From Rhodobacter flavimaris (GTDB lineage Bacteria > Pseudomonadota > Alphaproteobacteria > Rhodobacterales > Rhodobacteraceae): 64,000 nucleotides of DNA. The notes beneath the pieces were generated by a model, which worked only from the letters and a program-made list of their open reading frames with translations, did no database searches and had not been told where the DNA came from. Below are positions 9,065 through 18,171 of the stretch, piece after piece. The number at the start of each line of letters is the position of its first letter. Position 1 is the stretch's first letter. The translations under genes were made by a program, and so were the position numbers. The stretch lies in the NCBI RefSeq assembly GCF_021378075.1, contig NZ_JAJUOS010000013.1, forward strand, positions 1 through 64,000. Reading direction: 5' to 3'.

Positions 9065-9141
9065 GGGCCTATAGCTCAATTGGTTAGAGCAGGGCGCTCA
9101 TAACGCCTTGGTTGGGGGTTCGAGTCCCTCTGGGCCTACCA
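9065..9141 (+). tRNA. tRNA with CAT anticodon (Ile2 or Met)
   Basis: 77 nucleotides with an encoded CCA. The acceptor stem GGGCCTA pairs with TGGGCCT (two wobble pairs), the D arm is GCTC/GAGC, the T loop is TTCGAGT, and the anticodon loop is CTCATAA. A CAT anticodon fits elongator Met or the lysidine-modified Ile2. The GCAGGGCG stem and CTTGGTTG variable region resemble ileX-type tRNAs, so I lean to Ile2, but sequence reading alone does not settle it. Confidence 0.9.
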
Positions 9142-9479
9142 ATGGATTGCTTCAGGTCGTCCCGCATCGACCAGCAACATTTCTCGAATTTCAATCCGCC
9201 CGCGAAGCACGCCGACAGATCATCGCGGGTCCCTGCCCGATGAAGCTCGCTGAACGCCGACAGGCAGGCCATGGCTTTCCAATCCCCGCTGAACCTGTTT
9301 GTCTTACCCGAGCCTCAAGAGACGTTCACGCCCTGCCCGCAGATGGCTTCGCGGGGCCGCGCGAACCTAGCCTAAACATGGCTCTGCGTCTTTCCAAACG
9401 CGGTCGCACTTGCTGGAATCAGGGTGAACGTAAGATCATCGGGGGATCTCGAGCGGAACCTTTGAACCGGAGGCCTTCA
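9142..9479. other. Spacer between tRNA and DJ-1/PfpI gene
   Basis: About 340 bases. The reading frame of the downstream gene stays open back into the tRNA, but without family similarity, so this part is not coding. No terminator with a T-run was recognised after the tRNA. Probably the leader and promoter of the next gene. Confidence 0.5.
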
Positions 9480-10094
9480 ATGCGCAGTCTTGGGATCTTG
9501 GTCTATCCGAACTTTGAGCTCCTTGATCTCTTTGGCCCGGTAGAAATGTTCGGCTGGCTCGCAGAGGTCTTCGAACTGACCTTGATCGGCCCGACCGCTG
9601 GCCCGATAAGAAGCAATATGGGGCTCGCGACCGTGGCGGAGATGGCCATGAACGAGCGCACGGCCTTCGACATTCTGCTGGTGCCCGGGGGCTGGGGCAG
9701 GTCCATTCCCGTCGATACCGACGCGCTTCTGCCCTGGCTCAAGGAGGCAGCGCAAAAGGCGGACCGCGTGCTGACGGTCTGCACGGGCAGCGCTTTGCTG
9801 GCCCTTACAGGGCTTCTCGATGGACGCAAGGCAACGACCAACAAGGCTCTATTCGATTGGGTTGCTTCGAAACGCCCAGAGGTTAACTGGCAGGCGGAAG
9901 CCCGCTGGGTCTGCGACGACAAGTACTACACGTCCTCCGGTGTCTCAGCGGGCATGGACATGGCGCTTGGAGTGATTGCCGAAGTGATCGGGCAGGATAA
10001 AGCCGAGGAAGTCGCACAGGGCTGCGAGTATATTTGGCATCGCGATCCCACTTGTGACCCTTTTGCGCGAACCCACTGCGCCCTGGGACCGTAA
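9480..10094 (+). CDS. DJ-1/PfpI family protein (glutamine-amidotransferase-like fold)
   Basis: 204 residues from ATG 9480, which has a perfect GGAGG six bases upstream. The family start RSLGILVYPNFELLDLFGPVE (partly quoted) and the nucleophile elbow VCTGSALLALTGLLDGRKAT with Cys101 are clear. The TTSGVSAGMDMAL region near the C-terminus is typical of the isonitrile hydratase/ThiJ-type branch. It lacks the C-terminal AraC domain of GlxA-type relatives, so it is a free-standing enzyme or chaperone-like protein. Substrate unknown. Confidence 0.85.
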   Translation: MRSLGILVYPNFELLDLFGPVEMFGWLAEVFELTLIGPTAGPIRSNMGLATVAEMAMNERTAFDILLVPGGWGRSIPVDTDALLPWLKEAAQKADRVLTVCTGSALLALTGLLDGRKATTNKALFDWVASKRPEVNWQAEARWVCDDKYYTSSGVSAGMDMALGVIAEVIGQDKAEEVAQGCEYIWHRDPTCDPFARTHCALGP

Positions 10095-10162
10095 ACCTCG
10101 CGCTCTGCGGAAAGAACGCCCCCATTCCGTAGGGCGCGACCAATACAGACCTTGCCGCGTCT

Positions 10163-10708
10163 TCAGAACCCGGGATGCGTCTTGAGGAACTCGGTCTCCT
10201 CCTCCGTCGATGCACGCCCGAGCACCGCGTTTCGGTGCGGGAAGCGACCGAAGCGCGCGACGATATCGCGGTGCAGGATCGCGAATTTCAGCGACTCGGG
10301 CTCGCCCATCGCGCGGTAAAGCGCCACGGACAGCTCCTGATCGGCCAACGCTTCGCTATGCATGAAGGGCAGGTAGAAGAACTGCCGCTCGGCAGGGTCC
10401 AGCGCGCGGCCGTAGCCCCGTGCAAGGGCCGTGCGGGCATGCGCCAGCGCAATCTCGTTGCTTTCGAACGAACGGGGCGAGCCGCGGAACATGTTGCGCG
10501 GAAACTGGTCAAGTACGATCATCAGCGCAAGCGCCGAGCGCTCTTCCTCGATCCAGCCGTCCAATTCGCCGCGATGAGCGGCCTCATAGGTCGCGCTGAA
10601 CCGCGCGACGATGCTTTGGTCAAAGCTTTCGTCCTTGGCATACCATTTGCGCCGGACTTCCTCGGCGAACCAGAACTCAAGAACCCCTTCGGGCTTTTCC
10701 AGAACCAT
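10163..10708 (-). CDS. DUF924 family protein
   Basis: 181 residues. The family pattern is clear: VLEFWF at the start, KWYAKDESFDQSIVARF, ALALMIVLDQFPRNMFRGSPRSF, and YLPFMHSEALADQELSV, which is a TPR-like helical protein of unknown biochemical role. Soluble, no signal peptide. It converges on the DJ-1/PfpI gene and lies 55 bases downstream of the DUF3422 gene on the same strand side, separated by its own start region. Confidence 0.88.
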   Translation of the reverse strand: MVLEKPEGVLEFWFAEEVRRKWYAKDESFDQSIVARFSATYEAAHRGELDGWIEEERSALALMIVLDQFPRNMFRGSPRSFESNEIALAHARTALARGYGRALDPAERQFFYLPFMHSEALADQELSVALYRAMGEPESLKFAILHRDIVARFGRFPHRNAVLGRASTEEETEFLKTHPGF

Positions 10709-10763
10709 TGCGCGTCCCCCTTATCCGCAACGAGTTAGCCCGCGCGAAATGACAGGCAAGCGA

Positions 10764-12053
10764 TCAGTGCCCGCCAAAGCTGTTGCGGATGCGGCGCACC
10801 ATCAACCAGACGCCCAGGATCACCACCGGGGTCAGCGCACCCAGCAAAACCTCTTTCGAGGCGCCAAGCTGCTTGGCGACCGGATAGACCAGATAGCCCG
10901 CGATGCTGATCGCATAGTAGCTGATTGCGACAACCGACAGTCCCTCGACCGTGTGCTGCAGGCGCAGTTGCAGGTCTGCGCGGCGGTCCATGCTTTCCAG
11001 AAGCTTCTGGTTCTGCGCCTGCCGCTCAACGTCCACCCGTGTGCGCAGTAGCTCGCCCGCCCGCGCGGCGCGCTCGACCATGGCACGCAGCCGCACCTCG
11101 GCCGATTTTGTGGTCCGCATCGCGGGGTCGTAGCGGCGCATCATGAATTCCGAGAACTTCTGACGCCCCTCGTAGCGGGTCTCGCGCAGCACCTCGACGC
11201 GCTCCTTGACGATCGCCTCATAGGCACCGGTCGCGCTGAAACGGAAGCTGTGAGTGACCGCCAGCGCCTCAAGCTCGGACGAAACCGAGATCAGCGTGTT
11301 GAGTGTCTCCTCGGCGGGGCAGTCTTCCCTCGACATACTGGCGACCAGCGCGGTCAACTCGGGGTCGAGCGCATTGAGCCGCGCCGACAGCGCCCGTGCA
11401 CGCCGAAGGCCAAGCATCGACATGGCGCGGTAGGTCTCGATCTCGCACAGGCGCTGGACGATACGGCCAACCCGCCCTGCCCCGGTTCCCGGAGCCACGA
11501 AAACCGCAAAGCGCATCTGGCCTGCCGGGTCGATCCTGAAATCACCCGCGAGGATGGCCACGCCGTCCAGCACCCAGGCGCAGGCGAGGCTCTCAGGCAC
11601 GAACCAGTCATCAAGATCGGCATTGATCTGCTCGGGGTCTGCCGGCAGCGGCAGCACCCGGATCGACACCGCAGCGATGCGCTTTCCGGGAGCCGCATTC
11701 AGCCAGTCGGCGGGAAAGATCTCGGCCTCGGCCGGATCGAAGGGGCGCGCCGACAGACCGGGCGCATGGGCCAGGAAGGTCGTGAATTCGGTATGGCTTT
11801 CCCACCGCACATGGTGGCGCCCAAGGCTCGCGCTGTGATGCGTCACCCCCGCGGGCGCGGGCGCAGCACCCGAGCGGCGCAACAAATCGTTGAGATGCGT
11901 CAGGTCATCCGCACGGTCGCGGTTGGCGGCGTCCATCGGCTCCTTGATCGCCAGATAGACAACCTGCGAGGGCACCGGAATCCGCGGAAACGGACGGGCG
12001 TGCAGCTCATTCACGAGCGCATAGCGCAGCGGGTGATCTTCGACAGAAACCAT
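10764..12053 (-). CDS. DUF3422 family membrane-anchored protein
   Basis: 429 residues from ATG 12053, with GGAG eight bases upstream; a longer frame starts at 12107 without a site. The N-terminal DHPLRYALVNELHARPFPRI is the DUF3422 hallmark. A long central alpha-helical region (about 200-360, with VEVLRETRYEGRQKFSEFM) resembles CorA-like helical bundles, and two membrane segments close the protein (about 375-425). Function is unproven. The region upstream carries ATACCACGG at 12140-12148, also present in the palindrome before pntA. Confidence 0.88.
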   Translation of the reverse strand: MVSVEDHPLRYALVNELHARPFPRIPVPSQVVYLAIKEPMDAANRDRADDLTHLNDLLRRSGAAPAPAGVTHHSASLGRHHVRWESHTEFTTFLAHAPGLSARPFDPAEAEIFPADWLNAAPGKRIAAVSIRVLPLPADPEQINADLDDWFVPESLACAWVLDGVAILAGDFRIDPAGQMRFAVFVAPGTGAGRVGRIVQRLCEIETYRAMSMLGLRRARALSARLNALDPELTALVASMSREDCPAEETLNTLISVSSELEALAVTHSFRFSATGAYEAIVKERVEVLRETRYEGRQKFSEFMMRRYDPAMRTTKSAEVRLRAMVERAARAGELLRTRVDVERQAQNQKLLESMDRRADLQLRLQHTVEGLSVVAISYYAISIAGYLVYPVAKQLGASKEVLLGALTPVVILGVWLMVRRIRNSFGGH

Positions 12054-12194
12054 GGGCGCATCTCCTTCGAGATTTCTCTCTAGCCGGAATTCACGTTGAG
12101 TAAACAAAAAATATACTGCGATAACAGATATTTATCTGCATACCACGGTGCACAATCGACGCTTTCCATCGCACGAACGGCCCGCCGGAAACGA

Positions 12195-12221
12195 AAAGCC
12201 CCGCCGGAGGGGCGGGGCTTT
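12195..12221 (-). terminator. Intrinsic terminator of pntAB
   Basis: An 11-bp GC-rich stem (AAAGCCCCGCC at 12195-12205 with its complement at 12211-12221) and a five-base loop lie 20 bases after the pntB stop. On the minus strand it ends in a short T-run. Confidence 0.85.
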
Positions 12222-12241
12222 CAAGATCATTGCCGATCCGA

Positions 12242-13705
12242 TCACATGCGGATCAGGTGCAGCAGCTCTTCGAGCGACTTCTTGGCGTCGCCGTAGAACA
12301 TGCGCGTGTTCTCTTTGTAGAACAGCGGGTTCTCGATGCCCGAGTAGCCCGTGCCCTGACCACGCTTCGACACGAAGACCTGCTTGGCTTTCCAAACTTC
12401 CAGCACCGGCATGCCGGCGATGGGCGAGTTCGGATCGTCCTGCGCGGCCGGGTTCACGATGTCGTTCGAGCCGATCACGATGACCACATCCGTATCCGGG
12501 AAGTCGTCGTTGATCTCGTCCATTTCCAGAACGATGTCGTAGGGCACCTTGGCCTCGGCCAAGAGCACGTTCATGTGGCCCGGCAGACGGCCCGCGACCG
12601 GGTGGATCGCGAAACGCACGTTCTTGCCACGCCCGCGCAGCATCGAGGTCAGTTCCGACACGGCGATCTGTGCCTGCGCAACGGCCATACCGTAGCCCGG
12701 AACGATGACGACGCTGTCGGCCTCGTTCAGCGCATCGGCCACGCCCTGCGCGTCGATCGCGATCTGCTCGCCCTCGACTTCCATCGCCGGACCCGAGGTG
12801 CCGCCGAAGCCGCCCAGGATCACCGAGACGAACGAGCGGTTCATCGCCTTACACATGATGTAGGACAGGATCGCACCCGACGAACCCACCAGCGCACCGG
12901 TCACGATCAGCAGGTCGTTGCCAAGCGAGAAGCCGATGGCCGCAGCGGCCCAGCCCGAGTAGGAGTTCAGCATCGACACCACGACCGGCATGTCGGCGCC
13001 GCCGATGCCCATGATCAGGTGGTAACCGATGAAGAACGCCAGCAGCGTCATGCCGATCAGCGCCCAGGCACCCGCACCATTGACGTAAAGCACCAGCAGC
13101 GCAAGCGAGCCGACCGCAGCCAGAGCGTTCAGCATGTGACCGCCCGGCAGCTTCTTGGCCTGCGAGGTGATTTTGCCGGCCAGCTTACCGAACGCGATGA
13201 CCGAGCCGGTGAAGGTCACGGCACCGATGAACACACCGAGGAACGTCTCGACCTTGAGGATCGACACCTCGACGGAGGTCTTGTGCGCGACGAGCTGTGC
13301 AAAGTCCTTCAGCTCTTCATAGGCGGCAGGCATGACGCCGGTCGCGTGATGCTCGGCGATGATGTCCCAGACCTGGCCCAGGGTGATGTGGGTGTTGTAG
13401 CCCACGAACACCGCCGCCAGACCGACGAGCGAGTGCATCGCGGCGACAAGCTGCGGCATCTCGGTCATCTGGACCTTCTTGGCGACGATCCAGCCGATGA
13501 TGCCACCGCCGACGATCATCAGCGCCGACAGGATCCAAAGCCCCTGCCCCGGCCCGACCAGCGTCGCGGCCACGGCCAGAGCCATGCCCACCATGCCATA
13601 CCAGACGGCGCGCTTGGCGCTTTCCTGACCCGACAGGCCACCGAGCGAGAGGATGAAGAGCACAGCCGCGACGACATATGCGGCAGTGGTGAAACCGAAT
13701 TCCAT
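12242..13705 (-). CDS. pntB: NAD(P) transhydrogenase subunit beta
   Basis: 487 residues. Forms the proton-translocating inner-membrane transhydrogenase with PntA, passing hydride from NADH to NADP+. About eight to nine membrane segments fill residues 1-290, and the NADP-binding domain III follows with [20 protein letters not shown], the Gly-rich loop, and [20 protein letters not shown]. Length and domain order match the family. It lies 15 bases after pntA and shares the terminator at 12195-12221. Confidence 0.96.
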   Translation of the reverse strand: MEFGFTTAAYVVAAVLFILSLGGLSGQESAKRAVWYGMVGMALAVAATLVGPGQGLWILSALMIVGGGIIGWIVAKKVQMTEMPQLVAAMHSLVGLAAVFVGYNTHITLGQVWDIIAEHHATGVMPAAYEELKDFAQLVAHKTSVEVSILKVETFLGVFIGAVTFTGSVIAFGKLAGKITSQAKKLPGGHMLNALAAVGSLALLVLYVNGAGAWALIGMTLLAFFIGYHLIMGIGGADMPVVVSMLNSYSGWAAAAIGFSLGNDLLIVTGALVGSSGAILSYIMCKAMNRSFVSVILGGFGGTSGPAMEVEGEQIAIDAQGVADALNEADSVVIVPGYGMAVAQAQIAVSELTSMLRGRGKNVRFAIHPVAGRLPGHMNVLLAEAKVPYDIVLEMDEINDDFPDTDVVIVIGSNDIVNPAAQDDPNSPIAGMPVLEVWKAKQVFVSKRGQGTGYSGIENPLFYKENTRMFYGDAKKSLEELLHLIRM

Positions 13706-13720
13706 GTTACCCTCTCCCCC

Positions 13721-15295
13721 TTACGACTTCTGGAACATGGCCAGCATGCGGCGCGTGACCATGAAGCCGCCGAAGATATTGATGCCCGCCATGAAGACCG
13801 ACAGAGCGGCCAGCACGATCACCAGGAAGTTCCCCGAGCCGATCTGCATCAGCGCGCCCAGGATGATGATCGACGAGATCGCGTTGGTGACCGCCATCAG
13901 CGGAGTGTGCAGCGAGTGCGAGACGTTCCAGATCACCTGGAAGCCCACGAAGCACGACAGCGCGAAGACGACGAAGTGCGACATGAACGAGGCCGGGGCA
14001 ACGAGGCCCACACCCAGCAGCAGCGCGCCGCCGATGCCCAGCATCAGGATCTGGTCGCGGGTCTGCTTCTTGAAGGCAGCATGATCGCGCGCCTTGATCT
14101 CGGCGGGCGTCAGCTCCTTAGCCTTTTCCTTGGGCTTTTGCGCCGCGATCGCCGCGATCTTGGGCGGCGGCGGCGGGAAGGTGATCGCACCCTCATAGGC
14201 CACGGTCGCGCCGCGGATCACGTCGTCTTCCATGTTGTGGTTGACCACGCCGTCCTTGCCGGGCGTCAGGTCGGTCATCATGTGACGGATGTTGGTCGAA
14301 TAAAGCTGCGAGGCCTGCGCGGCCATACGCGACGGGAAGTCGGTGTAACCGACGATGGTCACGCCGTTTTCCGACACGACCTTCTCGTCCTTGACGGTCA
14401 GTTCGCAGTTGCCGCCACGCTCGGCGGCAAGGTCGACCACGACCGAGCCGCGCTTCATCAGCTCGACCATGTCCTTGGTCCAGAGGATCGGCGCGTCACG
14501 GCCCGGGATCAGCGCCGTGGTGACGACGATGTCCATATCGGGCGCAAGCTCGCGGAACTTCTTGAGCTGAGCTTCGCGGAACTCGGGGCTCGAGGGCGCG
14601 GCATAGCCGCCGGTCGTGGCGCCGTCGGTCTGGGCTTCCTCGAAATCGAGATAGACGAACTCGGCGCCCATCGATTCGATCTGTTCGGCCACTTCGGGAC
14701 GCACGTCGAAAGCGTAGGTGATGGCGCCAAGCGCGGTCGAGGTGCCGATGGCGGCAAGACCCGCAACGCCCGCGCCGACGATCAGCACCTTGGCCGGGGG
14801 AACCTTGCCCGCGGCGGTGACCTGACCGGTGAAGAAGCGGCCGAAGTTGTTACCGGCCTCGATCACCGCGCGGTAGCCCGCGATGTTCGCCATCGAGGAC
14901 AGCGCGTCCATCTTCTGTGCGCGCGAGATCCGCGGCACCATGTCCATCGCGATGACATTCGCGCCGGTCTTCTCGGCGGCTTCCAGAAGCTCTTTGTTCT
15001 GGGCCGGGTAGAAGAACGAGATCAGCGTCTGGCCCTTGGTCAGGCGGCCAAGCTCTTCCATTTCCGGCGGGCGCACCTTGACGACGAAGTCGACGGCCTT
15101 GAATAGCTCTTCGACCGTCGGGACAACGGTGACGCCGGCCTTGGTATAGGCCGAGTCCTCAAAGCCTGCGGCATGGCCTGCGCCAGCCTCGACAAAACAC
15201 TCATGCCCCAGCTTTTGCAGCTGCAGCGCGGAATCGGGCGTCATCGCAACGCGCGACTCGCCCTCAAATATCTCCTTCGGAGCGCCGATCTTCAC
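13721..15295 (-). CDS. pntA: Re/Si-specific NAD(P) transhydrogenase subunit alpha
   Basis: 524 residues, GTG start at 15295 after a GGGGGAG site. Residues 1-370 are the NAD(H)-binding domain I with [20 protein letters not shown] and the Rossmann loop [18 protein letters not shown] proline-rich linker (ITFPPPPP) and charged region lead to four membrane segments (about 415-510). This is the long, single-polypeptide alpha form, not the split form known from some alphaproteobacteria. Co-transcribed with pntB. The palindrome at 15445-15474 lies 150 bases upstream. Confidence 0.96.
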   Translation of the reverse strand: MKIGAPKEIFEGESRVAMTPDSALQLQKLGHECFVEAGAGHAAGFEDSAYTKAGVTVVPTVEELFKAVDFVVKVRPPEMEELGRLTKGQTLISFFYPAQNKELLEAAEKTGANVIAMDMVPRISRAQKMDALSSMANIAGYRAVIEAGNNFGRFFTGQVTAAGKVPPAKVLIVGAGVAGLAAIGTSTALGAITYAFDVRPEVAEQIESMGAEFVYLDFEEAQTDGATTGGYAAPSSPEFREAQLKKFRELAPDMDIVVTTALIPGRDAPILWTKDMVELMKRGSVVVDLAAERGGNCELTVKDEKVVSENGVTIVGYTDFPSRMAAQASQLYSTNIRHMMTDLTPGKDGVVNHNMEDDVIRGATVAYEGAITFPPPPPKIAAIAAQKPKEKAKELTPAEIKARDHAAFKKQTRDQILMLGIGGALLLGVGLVAPASFMSHFVVFALSCFVGFQVIWNVSHSLHTPLMAVTNAISSIIILGALMQIGSGNFLVIVLAALSVFMAGINIFGGFMVTRRMLAMFQKS

Positions 15296-15444
15296 CTTGT
15301 CTCCCCCTTCTTACGCCGCCCGGACGGGTCCGTCCGAGGGTAATTCATGTGGCGAAGGACTGATTAACATCGCGCAATAAAGTTTCACAAGCGGCTTGAT
15401 TGCCGAAATCCTTGTAAAAACGTCGCATGTCGGGGAAGGCTGAA

Positions 15445-15474
15445 TTGTATACCACGGAGTGCCATGGTATACTG
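15445..15474. promoter_or_regulatory. Palindrome upstream of pntA, candidate operator
   Basis: GTATACCA at 15447-15454 mirrors TGGTATAC at 15465-15472, and the ten bases between are partly complementary. Each half is itself close to TGGTATACCA, a consensus typical of FadR-subfamily GntR repressors (family knowledge). It sits in the 295-base spacer between pntA and the convergent-side methyltransferase gene. The core ATACCACGG recurs upstream of the DUF3422 gene. No regulator gene is adjacent, so the binding protein is not known. Confidence 0.5.
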
Positions 15475-15590
15475 AACTTTATCGAAACATTTCAGATTGT
15501 TACGCACCCATTTGCGGGGTGTGAAAAACGGCAACACTACAGCACTTTTTCGCAGCTGCAGAAAATGCGCCGCTTCACCGCGTCTCGCGA

Positions 15591-16031
15591 TCAGAGCCAG
15601 CGCCGAGTATGACTGCAATAGGTGGCGTATTCATCGCCAAAAGTGGCCAGAATCCGGGCCTCTTCGCCCAGAATGTAGCGCCGGGTGATCAAAAGCATGA
15701 AGGCGGGCACCAGCGGAAGCGCCAACAACCCGTCACTGATCAGCATGAACCCGGTCAACACGAGCGCATCACCCAGGTAGATCGGATTGCGCGAAATCGC
15801 GAAAACGCCGCCCGTCACCAAGGCTGATGGATCGCGGCGCGGAATGAAGGTCGTGTTGCGCAGCACCATCTGCCCTGCCGCAGCCAGAACCAGCGCGCCG
15901 CCGAGTGCAATCAAACCCCAACCCAGCACCGCGCCATAGGGCAATGCAAGCGGCACCGCGCGGGCCACGAGCCAGCCGAGCGCCGCGAATATGCCGAGCC
16001 ACAGGGGCGGAATGTCGATTTCACGCAGCAT
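15591..16031 (-). CDS. Isoprenylcysteine carboxyl methyltransferase/PEMT-like membrane protein
   Basis: 146 residues with four hydrophobic segments. The C-terminal half has the family pattern: FIPRRDPSALVTGGVFAISRNPIYLGD (GPY-R-RNPxYxG type SAM-binding region, quoted in part), then a closing EEARILATFGDEYATYCSHTRRW. Such bacterial proteins methylate small isoprenoid, lipid or sulfur substrates; the substrate here is unknown. It starts four bases after the stop of the lipoprotein gene at 16036-16503, so the two form an operon. Confidence 0.85.
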   Translation of the reverse strand: MLREIDIPPLWLGIFAALGWLVARAVPLALPYGAVLGWGLIALGGALVLAAAGQMVLRNTTFIPRRDPSALVTGGVFAISRNPIYLGDALVLTGFMLISDGLLALPLVPAFMLLITRRYILGEEARILATFGDEYATYCSHTRRWL

Positions 16032-16035
16032 GGGC

Positions 16036-16503
16036 TCAGTAGCGATAGACCACGACCTCGGGCAGGCCGGTCAGGTCCACCCCGAGCAGCCGCAGCGTCG
16101 GCAGCGACATTTGCGAGCCCGACCCCTCGGCGCCCCCGGTCGGGAGCAGGTCGACCTGCGCCGAAGTGCCGGTCGCGGGCAACTCGACCCGCCCCTTGGC
16201 GGGCGCGCCGACCAGCGGTGTTTTCAGCCAGAACCCCGGCTGCGTCGGATCGCCGAGGCTGGCCACCGTGACGCCAAGCCGCACGCCCTGCCCGGTGACC
16301 TGCGCGGCCTGCGCACGCTCGGCCGAGCTGGTGGTATCAAGCGCCTCTGCCGTCGCCCCCACGGGCATCGGCAGGGCCGAGACCGCGATATCGTCGGTGG
16401 GCGCGATCATCGGCGGCATCGCCTCGGGCTTGTCGTCGCCGAAGCCGAGGCGGCCACAACCCGCGACCGCGATCATCATAAGGAATAACCCCTTGCGAAC
16501 CAT
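16036..16503 (-). CDS. Lipoprotein
   Basis: 155 residues from ATG 16503, preceded by GGAGGAGG. MVRKGLFLMMIAVAGC is a lipoprotein signal with lipobox AVAGC, so the mature protein begins at Cys16. The rest is proline- and threonine-rich, then a small beta domain ending in LPEVVVYRY. Family members occur next to membrane methyltransferase genes in this bacterial group, but no function is known to me. Divergent from moaA across 101 bases. Confidence 0.75.
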   Translation of the reverse strand: MVRKGLFLMMIAVAGCGRLGFGDDKPEAMPPMIAPTDDIAVSALPMPVGATAEALDTTSSAERAQAAQVTGQGVRLGVTVASLGDPTQPGFWLKTPLVGAPAKGRVELPATGTSAQVDLLPTGGAEGSGSQMSLPTLRLLGVDLTGLPEVVVYRY

Positions 16504-16604
16504 GATGCCTCCTCCGGATCTTGCGTTCAGCCTATGCGCTGCCCTGCGCCATGGCAACGCCCAGCCCCCTTGCCGCCGCACATCACCCGGCCTAGGTTCC
16601 GGCT

Positions 16605-17612
16605 ATGGAACATGCACCGCTCATCGACCCCTTTGCCCGCCCGATCACCTACCTCCGGGTGTCGGTGACCGACCGCTGCGATTTTCGCTGCACCTATTGC
16701 ATGGCCGAGCACATGCAGTTCCTGCCCAAGAAAGAGTTGCTGAGCCTTGAGGAGCTTGACCGGCTTTGTTCGGCCTTTGTCGGGTTGGGGGTGAAGAAGC
16801 TGCGCATCACCGGGGGCGAGCCCTTGGTGCGCCGCGATATCCTGACCTTCTTCCGCCGCATCTCGCGCCATCTGGACAGCGGCGCCCTGGACGAGCTGAC
16901 GCTGACCACCAACGGCTCGCAACTCGTGCGCTTTGCCGACGAGCTCGCCGCGCTTGGCATGCGGCGCATCAATGTTTCGCTCGATACGCTCAAGCCCGAG
17001 AAATTCGCGGCGATCACCCGATGGGGGCGGCTTGATCAGGTGCTGGAGGGCATCGCCGCTGCCAAGCGCGCGGGGCTGCGCGTCAAGATCAACACGGTGG
17101 CGCTCAAGGGCTTCAACGAGGATGAGCTCTTTGACCTGATCGCCTGGTGCGAGGCCGAGGGCCATGACCTGACCTTCATCGAGGTCATGCCGATGGGCGA
17201 TATGGGCGAGGAATTACGCCTCGATCAATACTGGCCCCTGTCGGATGTGCGCAAGGCGATGGCCGAGCGGTTCACCCTGCAGGAGACCGCCGAGACCACC
17301 GGCGGCCCGGCGCGCTACGTGCGCCTGCAAGAGACCGGGCAGCGTATCGGCTTCATCACGCCGCTCACGCATAACTTCTGCGAAAGCTGCAACCGGGTGC
17401 GGGTGACCTGCACGGGCGAGTTGTTCATGTGCCTCGGCCAGGAGGATGTCGCCGACCTGCGCGCGCCCCTACGTGCCAGCACCGATGACACAGCCCTGAT
17501 CGAGGCAATCCGCGCCGCCATCGCGCGCAAGCCGCGCGGGCACGATTTCGATTATTCCCGCGCCGGGGTCGGAGGCCAGATGAGCCGCCACATGAGCCAT
17601 ACCGGCGGCTGA
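16605..17612 (+). CDS. moaA: GTP 3',8-cyclase (radical SAM, molybdenum cofactor)
   Basis: 335 residues. First step of molybdopterin synthesis: rearranges GTP with S-adenosylmethionine radical chemistry. The radical SAM cluster is C25, C29 and C32 in [11 protein letters not shown]; the SAM motif is [12 protein letters not shown]; the second cluster is in [20 protein letters not shown]; and the protein ends in the conserved double glycine (HTGG). All catalytic features are present. No other moa genes are nearby. Confidence 0.97.
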   Translation: MEHAPLIDPFARPITYLRVSVTDRCDFRCTYCMAEHMQFLPKKELLSLEELDRLCSAFVGLGVKKLRITGGEPLVRRDILTFFRRISRHLDSGALDELTLTTNGSQLVRFADELAALGMRRINVSLDTLKPEKFAAITRWGRLDQVLEGIAAAKRAGLRVKINTVALKGFNEDELFDLIAWCEAEGHDLTFIEVMPMGDMGEELRLDQYWPLSDVRKAMAERFTLQETAETTGGPARYVRLQETGQRIGFITPLTHNFCESCNRVRVTCTGELFMCLGQEDVADLRAPLRASTDDTALIEAIRAAIARKPRGHDFDYSRAGVGGQMSRHMSHTGG

Positions 17613-17675
17613 TCTGGGTCAATGCGCTGGCGGTCGATCCGGGTCACAAAGGGACAAACGGAAGAGGAGCCTTCG

Positions 17676-18083
17676 ATGTATTCCAATATCATCGTCCCCG
17701 TCGCCTTCGACGACGATCACAACCCCGATGCCGCGCTCAACATCGCCCGAGCGCTGGCGGCGCCGGGGGCGCGCGTGACCCTTGTGCATGTCATGGCCGA
17801 TGTGCCGGGCTTCGCGATTTCCTACATGCCCGAGGGCTATGCCGCCGATCTCAAGCGCACGCTGCAAGGCTCGCTCGATCAGCTGGCGAACGAGTTCGAG
17901 AATGGCGCGGGCGTGATCCGCGAGGGCCATGCCGCGAACGAGATCCTCGATCTGGCCGAGGAGATCGGCGCCGATTGCATCGTGATCGCCTCGCATCGTC
18001 CGGGTCTGGGCGACTACCTGATCGGCTCGACCGCTGCGCGCGTTGTGCGCCACGCGCCCTGCTCGGTCATGGTGCTGCGTTAA
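17676..18083 (+). CDS. Universal stress protein (UspA family)
   Basis: 135 residues from ATG 17676, preceded by GAGGAG at six bases. The UspA fold is clear: YSNIIVPVAFDDDHNPDAAL, the central helix, ADCIVIASHRPGLGDYLIGSTA (ATP-binding G-2x-G-9x-G-S/T pattern) and RHAPCSVMVLR. It follows moaA by 63 bases but has its own leader. A hairpin at 18095-18113 lies just after the stop. Confidence 0.92.
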   Translation: MYSNIIVPVAFDDDHNPDAALNIARALAAPGARVTLVHVMADVPGFAISYMPEGYAADLKRTLQGSLDQLANEFENGAGVIREGHAANEILDLAEEIGADCIVIASHRPGLGDYLIGSTAARVVRHAPCSVMVLR

Positions 18084-18094
18084 GGCAAGGAAAA

Positions 18095-18113
18095 GGGGGG
18101 CTGTCTGCCCCCC
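18095..18113. terminator. Hairpin between convergent genes
   Basis: GGGGGGC and GCCCCCC form a 7-bp stem with a five-base loop, 11 bases after the stress-protein stop. The T-run is short, so termination strength is uncertain; it may serve both convergent genes. Confidence 0.55.
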
Positions 18114-18171
18114 TCTTCGACTGCGTCGAATTCACCCCCCCGACGATATTTCACCCACATTGAAGTGGAGG

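Noticed and set aside
9108..9479. Upstream extension of the DJ-1/PfpI gene
   Set aside because: The extension starts inside the tRNA gene and has no family similarity; the GGAGG site at 9469-9473 fixes the start at 9480.
12230..15106. A 958-codon open frame on the plus strand
   Set aside because: It is antisense to pntB and pntA, both clearly identified. Such long antisense frames are expected in GC-rich DNA; no domain or binding site is present.
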